DNA of 64,000 nt from Ruminiclostridium cellobioparum DSM 1351 = ATCC 15832 (GTDB lineage Bacteria > Bacillota > Clostridia > Acetivibrionales > DSM-1351). This document shows positions 53,644 through 64,000 of this stretch, piece after piece. Position numbers and translations under genes: made by a program. Numbering within the stretch: the first letter of the stretch is position 1; each line of letters opens with the position of its first letter. The notes under the pieces were generated by a model. It made no database searches. It worked only from the letters and a program-made list of their open reading frames with translations, and was not told the DNA's origin. The stretch covers positions 124,001-188,000 of the forward strand of contig NZ_KK211289.1 of NCBI RefSeq assembly GCF_000621505.1. The letters are read 5' to 3'.

Positions 53644-54894
53644 TTAAGTGTGCTTTTCTTTGATTCCGCCCTTTGTTTTAATCATATTTACATACTCATC
53701 GGTATATTTCCTGTCAAAGGTCGCACATCCTACTTTTGTCTGGGTGATCAGCATCTCTACGCAGTGGTCGCAAAGAGTGCACCACTTAATGGATGCATCA
53801 TCGTTTTTCTCCATCTTTGCCGGGAGATAAGGATCTGCATAAGACTGACGTCCAATTGCTATAGCGTCAACAATGCCGTCACTAATGTTCTTCTCTCCCC
53901 AGAAGCGAAGCGTATTATTTTCCCGCTTAACTGCATGGAAGCCTTTTCTTCCATCCCTGTATATTGAATAACCGGAACCTATTACTGCTGTTTCGGGTTT
54001 CAGATTTTCGCGGCATACCTTCTGCAGATAGAAGTGAATATAAGCATAGTCGGGAGTACGTACGTCAGGGTGTGCCAGATCCAGAGTAATGGAAGGCGAA
54101 CCTGCCGACTGCAGTACGAAGTTTGCTCCATGAGCTTCCAATGTTTTTATCAGGTCTATTGATTCTGTGAGGTCCATACATGCACTGTTTGCATTCAAGG
54201 TCCCGCAGCCGCCCGGAAATCCTTCATAAATCGAAATTTTTGAACCAATTATGAAATTCGGGTCGGGAATAGCCGCACGTACACCGTCGTAAATATTAAC
54301 TGCAAACTGCTTGCGGTTTTCCCAGCTGCCTCCGTATTTCCAGTTCTCTTTGTTGTAAGGTCTGAGAATCTGAGAACCCAGGTAGCCATGGCAGAGCTTG
54401 AGATCTACTCCGTCAGCTCCAACTTCATAAGCATATTTTGCCCCCTGTATGTAAAGAGCGATTACTTCATCGATTTCCTTTTCCCCCACAAGTTTTGCAT
54501 CCTCATAGCCGGGAAGCGGTTCTTTGGTAACGCGTATTCTGGTTGAAAACTCAGGATTGCTTATTTCACCTGAATGTGTGATCTGAAATAATAAAATAGT
54601 TTCAGGATTTATTTTTTTAAGGTGTGCAACAAATTTCTTCAGCGCCGGTATATTGTGCTCTCTGATTGAAAGCTGATCTTTACGGGATCTATGCTCGTAC
54701 TGGGGTGTGATAGCCTCTAAAACAACAATACCGGCTTTACCTTCAAACAGTCTTTCATAACGTGCATAAGTTTCCGGACTCGGATCACCATTCGGCAAAG
54801 CATCACAGCATTCCATAGCATTGATAACTATACGGTTTGGGGCTACCCTGCTGCCAATCTTCAAGGGTTTGAAAAGCGGACTTAATTCACTCAT
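53644..54894 (-). CDS. NADH:flavin oxidoreductase, Old Yellow Enzyme family with Fe-S motif
   Basis: A 416-residue FMN-binding TIM barrel. It starts LFKPLKIGSRVAPNRIVINA and carries the active-site pair in FQITHSGEISNP and DLKLCHGYLGSQILRPYNK. The barrel ends with DAIAIGRQSYADP. After the barrel CTLCDHCVEM and a distant Cys (VGCATFD) form a [4Fe-4S] ligand set like that of 2,4-dienoyl-CoA reductases, but the C-terminal NAD-binding domains of that family are missing. Electrons must therefore come from a separate partner or ferredoxin. It is upstream of the ABC operon on the same strand and divergent from the isomerase gene. Confidence 0.88.
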   Translation of the reverse strand: MSELSPLFKPLKIGSRVAPNRIVINAMECCDALPNGDPSPETYARYERLFEGKAGIVVLEAITPQYEHRSRKDQLSIREHNIPALKKFVAHLKKINPETILLFQITHSGEISNPEFSTRIRVTKEPLPGYEDAKLVGEKEIDEVIALYIQGAKYAYEVGADGVDLKLCHGYLGSQILRPYNKENWKYGGSWENRKQFAVNIYDGVRAAIPDPNFIIGSKISIYEGFPGGCGTLNANSACMDLTESIDLIKTLEAHGANFVLQSAGSPSITLDLAHPDVRTPDYAYIHFYLQKVCRENLKPETAVIGSGYSIYRDGRKGFHAVKRENNTLRFWGEKNISDGIVDAIAIGRQSYADPYLPAKMEKNDDASIKWCTLCDHCVEMLITQTKVGCATFDRKYTDEYVNMIKTKGGIKEKHT

Positions 54895-54918
54895 TTTTGA
54901 AACACTCCTTTAGAAATT

Positions 54919-54969
54919 ATTTGGTTTGATGCGAATGAGCTCATCTGATGCTTATAGTTTAAACCAAAT
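54919..54969 (-). promoter_or_regulatory. Nested inverted repeat in the leader of the OYE-type gene
   Basis: ATTTGGTTT and AAACCAAAT form outer arms. Inside them the palindrome ATGAGCTCAT is flanked on both sides by GATGC direct repeats. It lies 25-75 bases before the start codon, so it is an operator or leader-RNA hairpin. Confidence 0.5.
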
Positions 54970-55113
54970 GAGAAAAAGAACAACGCCTATAAAATGACTG
55001 TAAAATACTAATAAAAAACTAGTAGTCTGTATATTGTACTAGGTTTATATTAGCATTTATCAAGTATTATTCAGGAATTATAAATACCGGATTTGTATTA
55101 TAACATTAGAGAG

Positions 55114-55268
55114 TACCCTCTATTAACAATGTACAATACGTTTTTGAGTGGTGGATTTGCCCTGCGGACGCGTTGAAGCCGCTTGCAAGGCACAAGGCAA
55201 GGACGACAACAAAGAAAAGTGGCAAAATAGCCGGCGTGAGGCGTTTTGTACATTGTCAATAGAGGGTA
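55114..55268. repeat. Short element with 27-bp terminal inverted repeats (MITE-like, second family)
   Basis: The left end 55114-55140 and right end 55242-55268 are inverted copies with two or three mismatches (TACCCTCTATTRACAATGTA, then CAAWACG). The ends are TA, as in elements that duplicate TA. The 101-base core has no coding capacity. It sits between divergent OYE and isomerase genes, 40 bases before the isomerase start. Confidence 0.75.
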
Positions 55269-55308
55269 TAAGGCTTTTAATAATTATTAATCCAAAGGAG
55301 GCTATATA

Positions 55309-56298
55309 ATGGGCAGAATGGTAACATTATTTACAGGGCAGTGGGCTGATCTGGAATTTGATACTATGTGTCAAAAAGCCGGGCAAATGGGCTATGAAGG
55401 CTTGGAAATCGCATGCTGGGGCAATCATTTAAATCCATCAAAGGCAGCAAAGGATGAAAGTTACGTGCAATACATTCTGGATACTTTAAAAAAGTATGAT
55501 TTGAAATGTGAAGCAATCGGGGCACATATTATAGGCCAATGTGTAGGAGACGGGCCTGACACAAGACTGAACAACTTCGCTCCCAAGGAATACTGGAACA
55601 ATCCCGAGGGAATCCGTGCCTGGGCTACCCAGGAAATGAAGTATTGCGCAATTGCTGCAAAACGGCTTGGCGCAAAGGTTGTCACCGGTTTTACCGGATC
55701 TCCCATATGGAAATACCTGTACTCCTTCCCTCAGACAACTGAAGCAATGGTTGAGGAAGGTTTTGACGAAATTGTCCGCCTGTGGACTCCAATACTGGAC
55801 GTGTTTAAGGAAAACGGCATAAAGTTTGCCTTGGAGGTTCATCCCGGTGAAATCGCATTTGATTACTATACCACCGAAAAACTCCTTCAAAAATTTGCCG
55901 GCCATGAAGAATTCGGACTGAACTTTGACCCAAGCCACCTTATATGGCAGGGAATCAAGCCCCATATCTTCCTGAATGATTTCATCCACAAAGTATATCA
56001 CGTGCATATGAAGGATGCGGCAGTAACCCTGGATGGAAAATCCGGATTACTGGGTTCACATGTTGATTTCGGAGATTTGAGAAGAGGATGGAATTTCCGC
56101 TCTTTAGGGCATGGGGATGTGAATTTTGAAGAAATAATCCGCGTTTTAAACCGATATAATTACCAGGGTCCTTTGTCAGTGGAATGGGAAGACAGCGGTA
56201 TGGAGAGAGAGTATGGCGGAGCAGAAGCAGCGGCGTTTGTAAAAAAAGTGGATTTCGCTCCTTCAAATGTAAAGTTTGACGATGCAATTAAAAGCTGA
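55309..56298 (+). CDS. Sugar phosphate isomerase/epimerase (xylose-isomerase-like TIM barrel)
   Basis: A 329-residue AP-endonuclease-2-type barrel. The metal ligands are visible: KFALEVHPGEIAFDYYT, LNFDPSHLIWQGI, VYHVHMKDAAV, and the final PLSVEWEDSGM with the C-terminal Glu. The family includes inosose dehydratases, sugar epimerases and 3-keto-glycoside-acting enzymes. It forms an operon with a Gfo/Idh dehydrogenase (12-base gap). A CAAAGGAGGCTATATA ribosome site precedes the ATG. Confidence 0.9.
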   Translation: MGRMVTLFTGQWADLEFDTMCQKAGQMGYEGLEIACWGNHLNPSKAAKDESYVQYILDTLKKYDLKCEAIGAHIIGQCVGDGPDTRLNNFAPKEYWNNPEGIRAWATQEMKYCAIAAKRLGAKVVTGFTGSPIWKYLYSFPQTTEAMVEEGFDEIVRLWTPILDVFKENGIKFALEVHPGEIAFDYYTTEKLLQKFAGHEEFGLNFDPSHLIWQGIKPHIFLNDFIHKVYHVHMKDAAVTLDGKSGLLGSHVDFGDLRRGWNFRSLGHGDVNFEEIIRVLNRYNYQGPLSVEWEDSGMEREYGGAEAAAFVKKVDFAPSNVKFDDAIKS

Positions 56299-56310
56299 GG
56301 AGGTTGTAAA

Positions 56311-57474
56311 ATGAAGCGCAGTATTGTTCGTTATGGCATGGTTGGCGGAAGTTTAAATTCTTTTATCGGAAGAGTTCATAAAAACGCTCTTAATTTTGAA
56401 ATTAATGCCGAACTGTCGGCAGGATGCTTCAGTTCAAACAGGCAAAACAATCTTGACACCGGAAGTTACTATGGCCTGCCATCAGACAGGGTTTATCCGG
56501 ATTACAGGGAAATGGCCCAAAAAGAAAGTCTGAGGAATGATAAAATTGATTTTGTTTGTATTGTCACCCCCAATTGCTCGCATTATGATATTGCAAAAGA
56601 ATTTTTGCTCCATGATATCAATGTTGTATGCGAAAAACCACTCTGTTCTGAAATAAGCAATGCGGAGGAATTGCAAAAAATTGCCCGTGATAGAGGACTG
56701 CTTTTTGCGGTCACATACGCCTATTCAGGCTATGGTATGGTGAAACAGGCCAAGCAGCTTATAGAGGAAGGTGCAATAGGCAGGATAATCAATGTTAATG
56801 CGGAATATTTGCAGGAATGGCTTATAGACTCCGTCGGCAGCAGTGCTTCCCAAACTGCCAAGCTGTCAGGTTGGAGGACAGATCCTGAAGTTTCGGGTAT
56901 ATCCAACTGTGTAGGGGATATTGGTACTCACATTGAAAATACCGTTGCATATATGACCGGATTGAAAATCAAGCGCGTTGCAGCCAAACTGGATTACTTC
57001 AACCAGCCTCTGGACTTGAATGCAAACATACTTATAGACTTTGACAACGGTGCCGGCGGAGTTTATTCCTGCTCGCAGGTAGCCGTAGGCTATGCAAACG
57101 GCTTAACTGTGAGGATCTTTGGCACTAAAGGTGCAATTGAATGGAGGCAGGAGCAGCCAAATCAGCTAAAGGTTACACTTAAAGGACAGCCATCAGCCGT
57201 TTATGAAAGAGGTACAGGATATATCACCGGAAGAGCCGCCCAATTGAACCGCATACCCAGCGGACATCCGGAGGGCTACTATGAAGCCTTCGCCAATATT
57301 TACAAAACTTATTTAAGTGCCGTTCTGAAAACAATCAACGGAGAAAAGCTATTAGCAGAAGATATGGATTTCCCCCAAATTGAAAATGGGGTTGAAGGTG
57401 TCAGGTTCATTCATGCTGTGGTCAGGAGTGCAAAAAATGACTCTGTTTGGACTGCACCGGATGAGATCAGCTAA
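56311..57474 (+). CDS. Gfo/Idh/MocA-family oxidoreductase, paired with isomerase
   Basis: A 387-residue dehydrogenase. The N-terminus is YGMVGGSLNSFIGRVHKNAL, a variant Rossmann loop seen in the branch that acts beside TIM-barrel isomerases. The substrate motif is NVVCEKPLCSEISNAEEL and the C-terminal catalytic region is NCVGDIGTHIENTVAYMTGL with the conserved Asp and His. Co-transcribed with the isomerase gene. The pair could interconvert a sugar through a keto intermediate. The substrate is unknown. Confidence 0.9.
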   Translation: MKRSIVRYGMVGGSLNSFIGRVHKNALNFEINAELSAGCFSSNRQNNLDTGSYYGLPSDRVYPDYREMAQKESLRNDKIDFVCIVTPNCSHYDIAKEFLLHDINVVCEKPLCSEISNAEELQKIARDRGLLFAVTYAYSGYGMVKQAKQLIEEGAIGRIINVNAEYLQEWLIDSVGSSASQTAKLSGWRTDPEVSGISNCVGDIGTHIENTVAYMTGLKIKRVAAKLDYFNQPLDLNANILIDFDNGAGGVYSCSQVAVGYANGLTVRIFGTKGAIEWRQEQPNQLKVTLKGQPSAVYERGTGYITGRAAQLNRIPSGHPEGYYEAFANIYKTYLSAVLKTINGEKLLAEDMDFPQIENGVEGVRFIHAVVRSAKNDSVWTAPDEIS

Positions 57475-57526
57475 AGCAGTGAAAAAAGAGGCTCTCAAAC
57501 ATATTTTTGAATAAATAAAAGTATAT

Positions 57527-57577
57527 AAAAGCAGGAATCCTCCAAATTGTATACAAATTTGGAGGATTCCTGCTTTT
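57527..57577. terminator. Strong bidirectional terminator
   Basis: About 22 base pairs, AAAAGCAGGAATCCTCCAAA against its complement around GTATAC, with A and T runs at the ends. It lies between the convergent Gfo/Idh and beta-galactosidase genes and serves both. Confidence 0.9.
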
Positions 57578-57627
57578 TCACTTCATAGAACTTTTTATTA
57601 CATATTGCTTATAATTTTTACGGGTTC

Positions 57628-60696
<3,069 letters not shown>

Positions 60697-60966
60697 TCAC
60701 CGCTTTCGAATTAATAAGTGCATATCTTAATTTAAATTATACATTCCGGTTATACCCGATTCCATTAATAAAATAGAATAAAACCTGCACAAAATTAAAC
60801 AGACACATTTGTGCTGCCGGTGTAAATAGTATAAAATATAGATATAATCCATTTAAAAATCGGTATTAACAGATCAAATTTGTATTCGAAATATAGTATG
60901 TGTAAATAAATCTCTTTTTAATAATTACAATAAAAACTAAACGGAGTAAGCAAAAGGAGTAAAAAC

Positions 60967-61821
60967 ATGATAAATATATCGGGCTATATTAATGATGCAG
61001 ACGAGGATATTGTTGACAGCAAGAACTTTTTTTCTGTAAACAGCTGCGGTTATTACAGGCTGGTAAAACAGGCATCCTTTGAAACAAGCCGGTCCGAAGG
61101 AAGACCGGATTATCAGCTCCTTTATGTGGCCAAGGGTACCGCAGATTTTAAAATTGAAGGAGAGCTTATGACAGTAGAAGAAGGCTCTGCTGTTATTTAC
61201 CTGCCTCGTCAACCTCAATATTACATATATCATCTGGAAAACACTCCCGAAGTGTATTGGCTTCATTTTTCGGGAGCACAGGCCGGAACTTATCTTAATA
61301 ATTTGGACTTTGAAGGCGGCTCTCTGTTCAATGTTGGAATTAAGAATAATTATATACCAATATTCGAGAAAATAATAAGAGAACTGCAGCTGAGGAGAAA
61401 ACACTTTTTCGAGTTGTCAAACCTTTATGCCCTGGAGCTTCTGTCCCTTATGTCCAGAAACATGTCCGAGGGGAGCTCCAATATCCACCGGATAAATGAA
61501 CAACTGCAGAATATTATTGAACTGATGAATAAAAATTTTACGCAAAAGCAAAGTGTAACGGAGTATGCCAAAATGTGCAATATGAGTACCTGTTGGTTTA
61601 TCAACTGCTTTAAGACCTACACAGGCATGACTCCGCAGCAGTATATAACCGATATCAGAGTAGCAAAAGCAAAGGAGCTTTTACCAAGCTCCTCATTCAA
61701 CATTTCTGAAATATCATCCATTGTAGGCTATGACAACCCCTTCTATTTCAGCAGGATTTTTAAGAAAAATACCGGACAGTCTCCCAGGGAATATAAAAAC
61801 AGACTGGAAACACAGGCGTAA
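60967..61821 (+). CDS. AraC-family regulator of the galactosidase/glucosidase locus
   Basis: A 284-residue regulator with a cupin-type sensor (DYQLLYVAKGTADFKIEGEL) and two C-terminal helix-turn-helix units (VTEYAKMCNMSTCWFINCFK, then ISEISSIVGYDNPFYFSRIF). The ATG follows AAAAGGAGTAAAAAC. Divergent from lacZ across 276 bases that contain only AT-rich promoter sequence. A nested-hairpin repeat begins 2 bp after its stop codon. Confidence 0.9.
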   Translation: MINISGYINDADEDIVDSKNFFSVNSCGYYRLVKQASFETSRSEGRPDYQLLYVAKGTADFKIEGELMTVEEGSAVIYLPRQPQYYIYHLENTPEVYWLHFSGAQAGTYLNNLDFEGGSLFNVGIKNNYIPIFEKIIRELQLRRKHFFELSNLYALELLSLMSRNMSEGSSNIHRINEQLQNIIELMNKNFTQKQSVTEYAKMCNMSTCWFINCFKTYTGMTPQQYITDIRVAKAKELLPSSSFNISEISSIVGYDNPFYFSRIFKKNTGQSPREYKNRLETQA

Positions 61822-61822
61822 A

Positions 61823-62178
61823 TTAACTTGTTGTGCCAATTGATCTAAAATTTGCTTTACTTATATAAATTTTTATATCAACTGGTAACTTCGGTACTAA
61901 CTTCAAAAATAAGAACGCACCCAAAACAATTTCAAAAATTGTATCGCCTCATTTAAAGCAGTTTTACCGTCGCTCAAACTCGGCGTCCTATCTCGGTTTG
62001 AAGCTCAAAGCAGCGTCCTGCTGCTTTGCCGGTAAAACCACTTTAACTTTGTCGACAATTTATAGCAATTGCTTTTAACCGTGCATCTTATTTTATGAAG
62101 TTGTCCTCACGTACCAGTTGATCCCAATTAAATCTTTCAGTAAATCAAAACAAGAGTTTAACCGGCGCAACGAGTTAA
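61823..62178. repeat. Nested-hairpin repeat, copy B (356 bp, MITE-like)
   Basis: Same orientation and same length as copy A (15248-15603). Ends are TTAACTTGTTGTGCC and GGCGCAACGAGTTAA. Inner arms and the central GCAGCGTCCTGCTGC hairpin are shared with copy A with scattered substitutions, many of which keep the pairing. It ends about 18 bases from the GH3 stop codon. Confidence 0.8.
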
Positions 62179-62196
62179 ATTATACAAGTATGTTTG

Positions 62197-64000
62197 TCAG
62201 TACTCAATCTCCATCCTTGTTCCGGTCAGTTCAAAGCTTCCCCTGGCCGCTTTGCCGCCTGTCAGTTCCAGGCTTCTCCTGTCGGGCTGGCTGCCGGATA
62301 CGTATACATTAAACCGGCCCGGTTCCAGAATACACCTGCCGTCATTATCTATGAGGGCCATTTGCCTTGGAGCAACGGTAAAGGAAACCTCAGTTGTCTC
62401 CCCCGGCAAAAGATGTACTCTTTTTATGCCTGAGAGCTGCCACCTGGGCACTTCGACACTTGCCTCCACATCCTCCAGGTAAAGCTGGACTATCTCATCG
62501 GCTTCATATTTGCCGGTATTCTTAAGGGTAACACGGCAGCTGAATTCCTCACCCGTATTGAGCTTGCTTCTGTCAATCAGCATTTCTCCGTACTCAAAAT
62601 TGGAATAGCTTAATCCGTAGCCGAAGGGATAGAGAGCTTCATTCTCCATATATCTGTATGTCCGGTTTCTCATGGAATAGTCGCAGTAGTCGGGCAGTTC
62701 TTCCGACGTTCTGTAAAAGGTAACCGGCAGCCTTCCGCTGGGGCTGAATTCACCAAAGAGCAGTGATGCTACGGCTTTTCCTCCTTCGGCACCCGGATAC
62801 CAGGCCTGTACTATAGCCTGCACATGTTCATGGGCCCAGTTTACTGCAAGCGCACTGCCTGACAGCAGTACCAGTATAACCGGTTTTCCTGTTTTGCAAA
62901 TAGTTTCGAGAAGTTCCTGCTGATGCCCGGGCAAATTCAGATCTGACTTGTCTCCGCCCGCATACTCATTGGATACATCCCCCTGTTCACCCTCCAGTGT
63001 GGCATCAAGTCCAAGGCATAATACCACCGCATCGGACCGTTGGGCCATTGCAACTGCTTCGCCGAAAAAGTTTTTGGGAGCTGCAAGCCCGGGCTTCTCT
63101 TTAAATAAATGGCAGCCCGCCGAATAATATACCCTTGTACCCGGCTTAACAGCATTTTGAATTCCTTCCAACACTGTGGTATAACGTGAGGCAGTTCCGA
63201 AATAATTGCCTGTCAGGGCATTTCTGTTGTCTGCATTAGGGCCTATGACTGCAATTGTTTTTATCCTTTCCCTGTCCAGAGGAAGGGTATTATGGGCATT
63301 TTTCAGTAACACAAGCGACTTTTTGGCCAGCTCAAGAGAGAACTCCCTGTGCCGGTCACAGTCGTTAAGCTCAAAGGGAATTGAGGCATAGGGCACATCC
63401 TTGTCGTCATCAAACATGCCCAGCTTCATTCTCGCGGTCATCAGCCTGACAACCGACTGATCTATCTGTGCTTCGGTCACAAGCCCTTCCTTGTGGGCAA
63501 TCAGAAGATTGATATACATATTTCCGCAATTGAGATCACAGCCGTTGTTAACAGCCAGGGCCGCAGATTCGGGTGCGGTCCTTGTAACCATGTGGTTTTC
63601 GTGAAAATCCTTTATTGCCCAGCAATCTGAGGTTACATGGCCCTTGAAGCCCCATTGGTCCCTGAGAATATCCTTCAGCAGGGTTTTGCTTCCGCAGCAG
63701 GGCTCCCCGTTGGTTCTGTTGTATGCACCCATGACAGCTTCAACCCCTGCCTTTTTGACACATTCCTTAAAGGCCGGAAGGTAGGTTTCATACATGTCCT
63801 TCCTGGAAACTACGGCGTTGAAGCTGTGGCGTTCTCCCTCGGGGCCGCTGTGCACTGCAAAGTGCTTGGCGCAGGCAGCCGTCTTCAGGTATTTATCATC
63901 ATTTCCCTGAAGTCCTTTCACAAAAGCCACTCCCAGCTTTCCTGCCAGGTAAGGATCTTCCCCGTAGGTTTCATGCCCGCGGCCCCATCTGGGGTCCCTG
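62197..64000 (-). CDS. Glycoside hydrolase family 3 beta-glucosidase (5' end outside window)
   Basis: About 600 residues of a GH3 enzyme are present. The frame enters from the window edge with RDPRWGRGHETYGEDPYL, the family's N-terminal barrel signature. The nucleophile Asp is in GHVTSDCWAIKDF. The second alpha/beta domain has KSLVLLKNAHNTLPLDRE and ends in a fibronectin type III-like domain (about the last 110 residues). The N-terminal ~90-100 residues are missing. It hydrolyses beta-glucosides or beta-xylosides and is probably intracellular. Likely part of the lacZ/AraC locus. Confidence 0.95.
   Translation of the reverse strand, partial: RDPRWGRGHETYGEDPYLAGKLGVAFVKGLQGNDDKYLKTAACAKHFAVHSGPEGERHSFNAVVSRKDMYETYLPAFKECVKKAGVEAVMGAYNRTNGEPCCGSKTLLKDILRDQWGFKGHVTSDCWAIKDFHENHMVTRTAPESAALAVNNGCDLNCGNMYINLLIAHKEGLVTEAQIDQSVVRLMTARMKLGMFDDDKDVPYASIPFELNDCDRHREFSLELAKKSLVLLKNAHNTLPLDRERIKTIAVIGPNADNRNALTGNYFGTASRYTTVLEGIQNAVKPGTRVYYSAGCHLFKEKPGLAAPKNFFGEAVAMAQRSDAVVLCLGLDATLEGEQGDVSNEYAGGDKSDLNLPGHQQELLETICKTGKPVILVLLSGSALAVNWAHEHVQAIVQAWYPGAEGGKAVASLLFGEFSPSGRLPVTFYRTSEELPDYCDYSMRNRTYRYMENEALYPFGYGLSYSNFEYGEMLIDRSKLNTGEEFSCRVTLKNTGKYEADEIVQLYLEDVEASVEVPRWQLSGIKRVHLLPGETTEVSFTVAPRQMALIDNDGRCILEPGRFNVYVSGSQPDRRSLELTGGKAARGSFELTGTRMEIEY

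Overview
The window looks like a chromosome segment of a low-GC, spore-forming, motile, plant-polysaccharide-using Clostridia, probably of the Ruminiclostridium/cellulolytic Clostridium kind. The reasons are the spore maturation genes spmA/spmB, an AbrB-type transition regulator, AGGAGG-type ribosome binding sites, AT-rich spacers, a Firmicutes-type housekeeping gene order, and many sugar ABC transporters, glycoside hydrolases and AraC regulators. No rRNA, tRNA, CRISPR array or phage structural gene was seen.

Layout. 1-1229: 3' part of a MocR/PdxR-type GntR-aminotransferase regulator. 1340-7418 (minus): chemotaxis operon cheY-cheA-cheW-mcp-cheR with a terminator. 7498-8381: a small tyrosine recombinase gene flanked by two 28-bp dif-like sites in inverted orientation (26/28 identical), lying directly against the cheY leader. 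8477-11808: rsmA, a YitT-type membrane protein and the KhtTU K+/H+ antiporter pair. 12383-15246: a Gfo/Idh oxidoreductase and a ThuA-domain protein opposite an AraC regulator. 15248-16024: nested-hairpin repeats. 16037-19819: a Cache-type chemoreceptor and an HTH protein of unknown role. 20003-26196: yabE-like 3D protein, a coiled-coil membrane protein, tatD, metG and a YtpB-like terpenoid synthase. 26204-27396: spmB/spmA. 27466-27979: more hairpin repeats. 28227-34284: oligosaccharide ABC importer with a membrane AraC sensor-regulator. 34643-42076: abrB, rsmI, a tRNA methyltransferase, a ferredoxin, ricT, holB, yaaR, darA, tmk and an Orn/Lys/Arg decarboxylase. 42334-44451: FAD oxidoreductase with a TetR regulator. 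44528-57474: a sugar-catabolism island with three Gfo/Idh proteins, an isomerase/epimerase, an Old Yellow Enzyme-type protein, a ribose-type ABC importer and two regulators. 57628-64000: GH2 beta-galactosidase, AraC regulator and GH3 beta-glucosidase (5' end outside the window).

The backbone follows the order known from Bacillus subtilis (yaaO-tmk-darA-yaaR-holB-ricT-yabA-yabB-rsmI-abrB-metS-yabD-yabE-rnmV-ksgA), but it is broken by the accessory blocks. A small ferredoxin occupies the yabA place, and rnmV is not between the yabE-like gene and rsmA. The ThuA + Gfo/Idh pair and the isomerase + Gfo/Idh pair suggest oxidative, 3-keto-sugar-type glycoside metabolism next to classical hydrolysis.

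The most notable structure is the recombinase cassette at 7498-8381. It has the architecture of a DNA inversion switch, and a candidate promoter for the chemotaxis operon lies inside the segment that would flip. The second is a family of nested-hairpin repeats. Two copies of exactly 356 bp each begin 2 bp after the stop codon of a different AraC gene.
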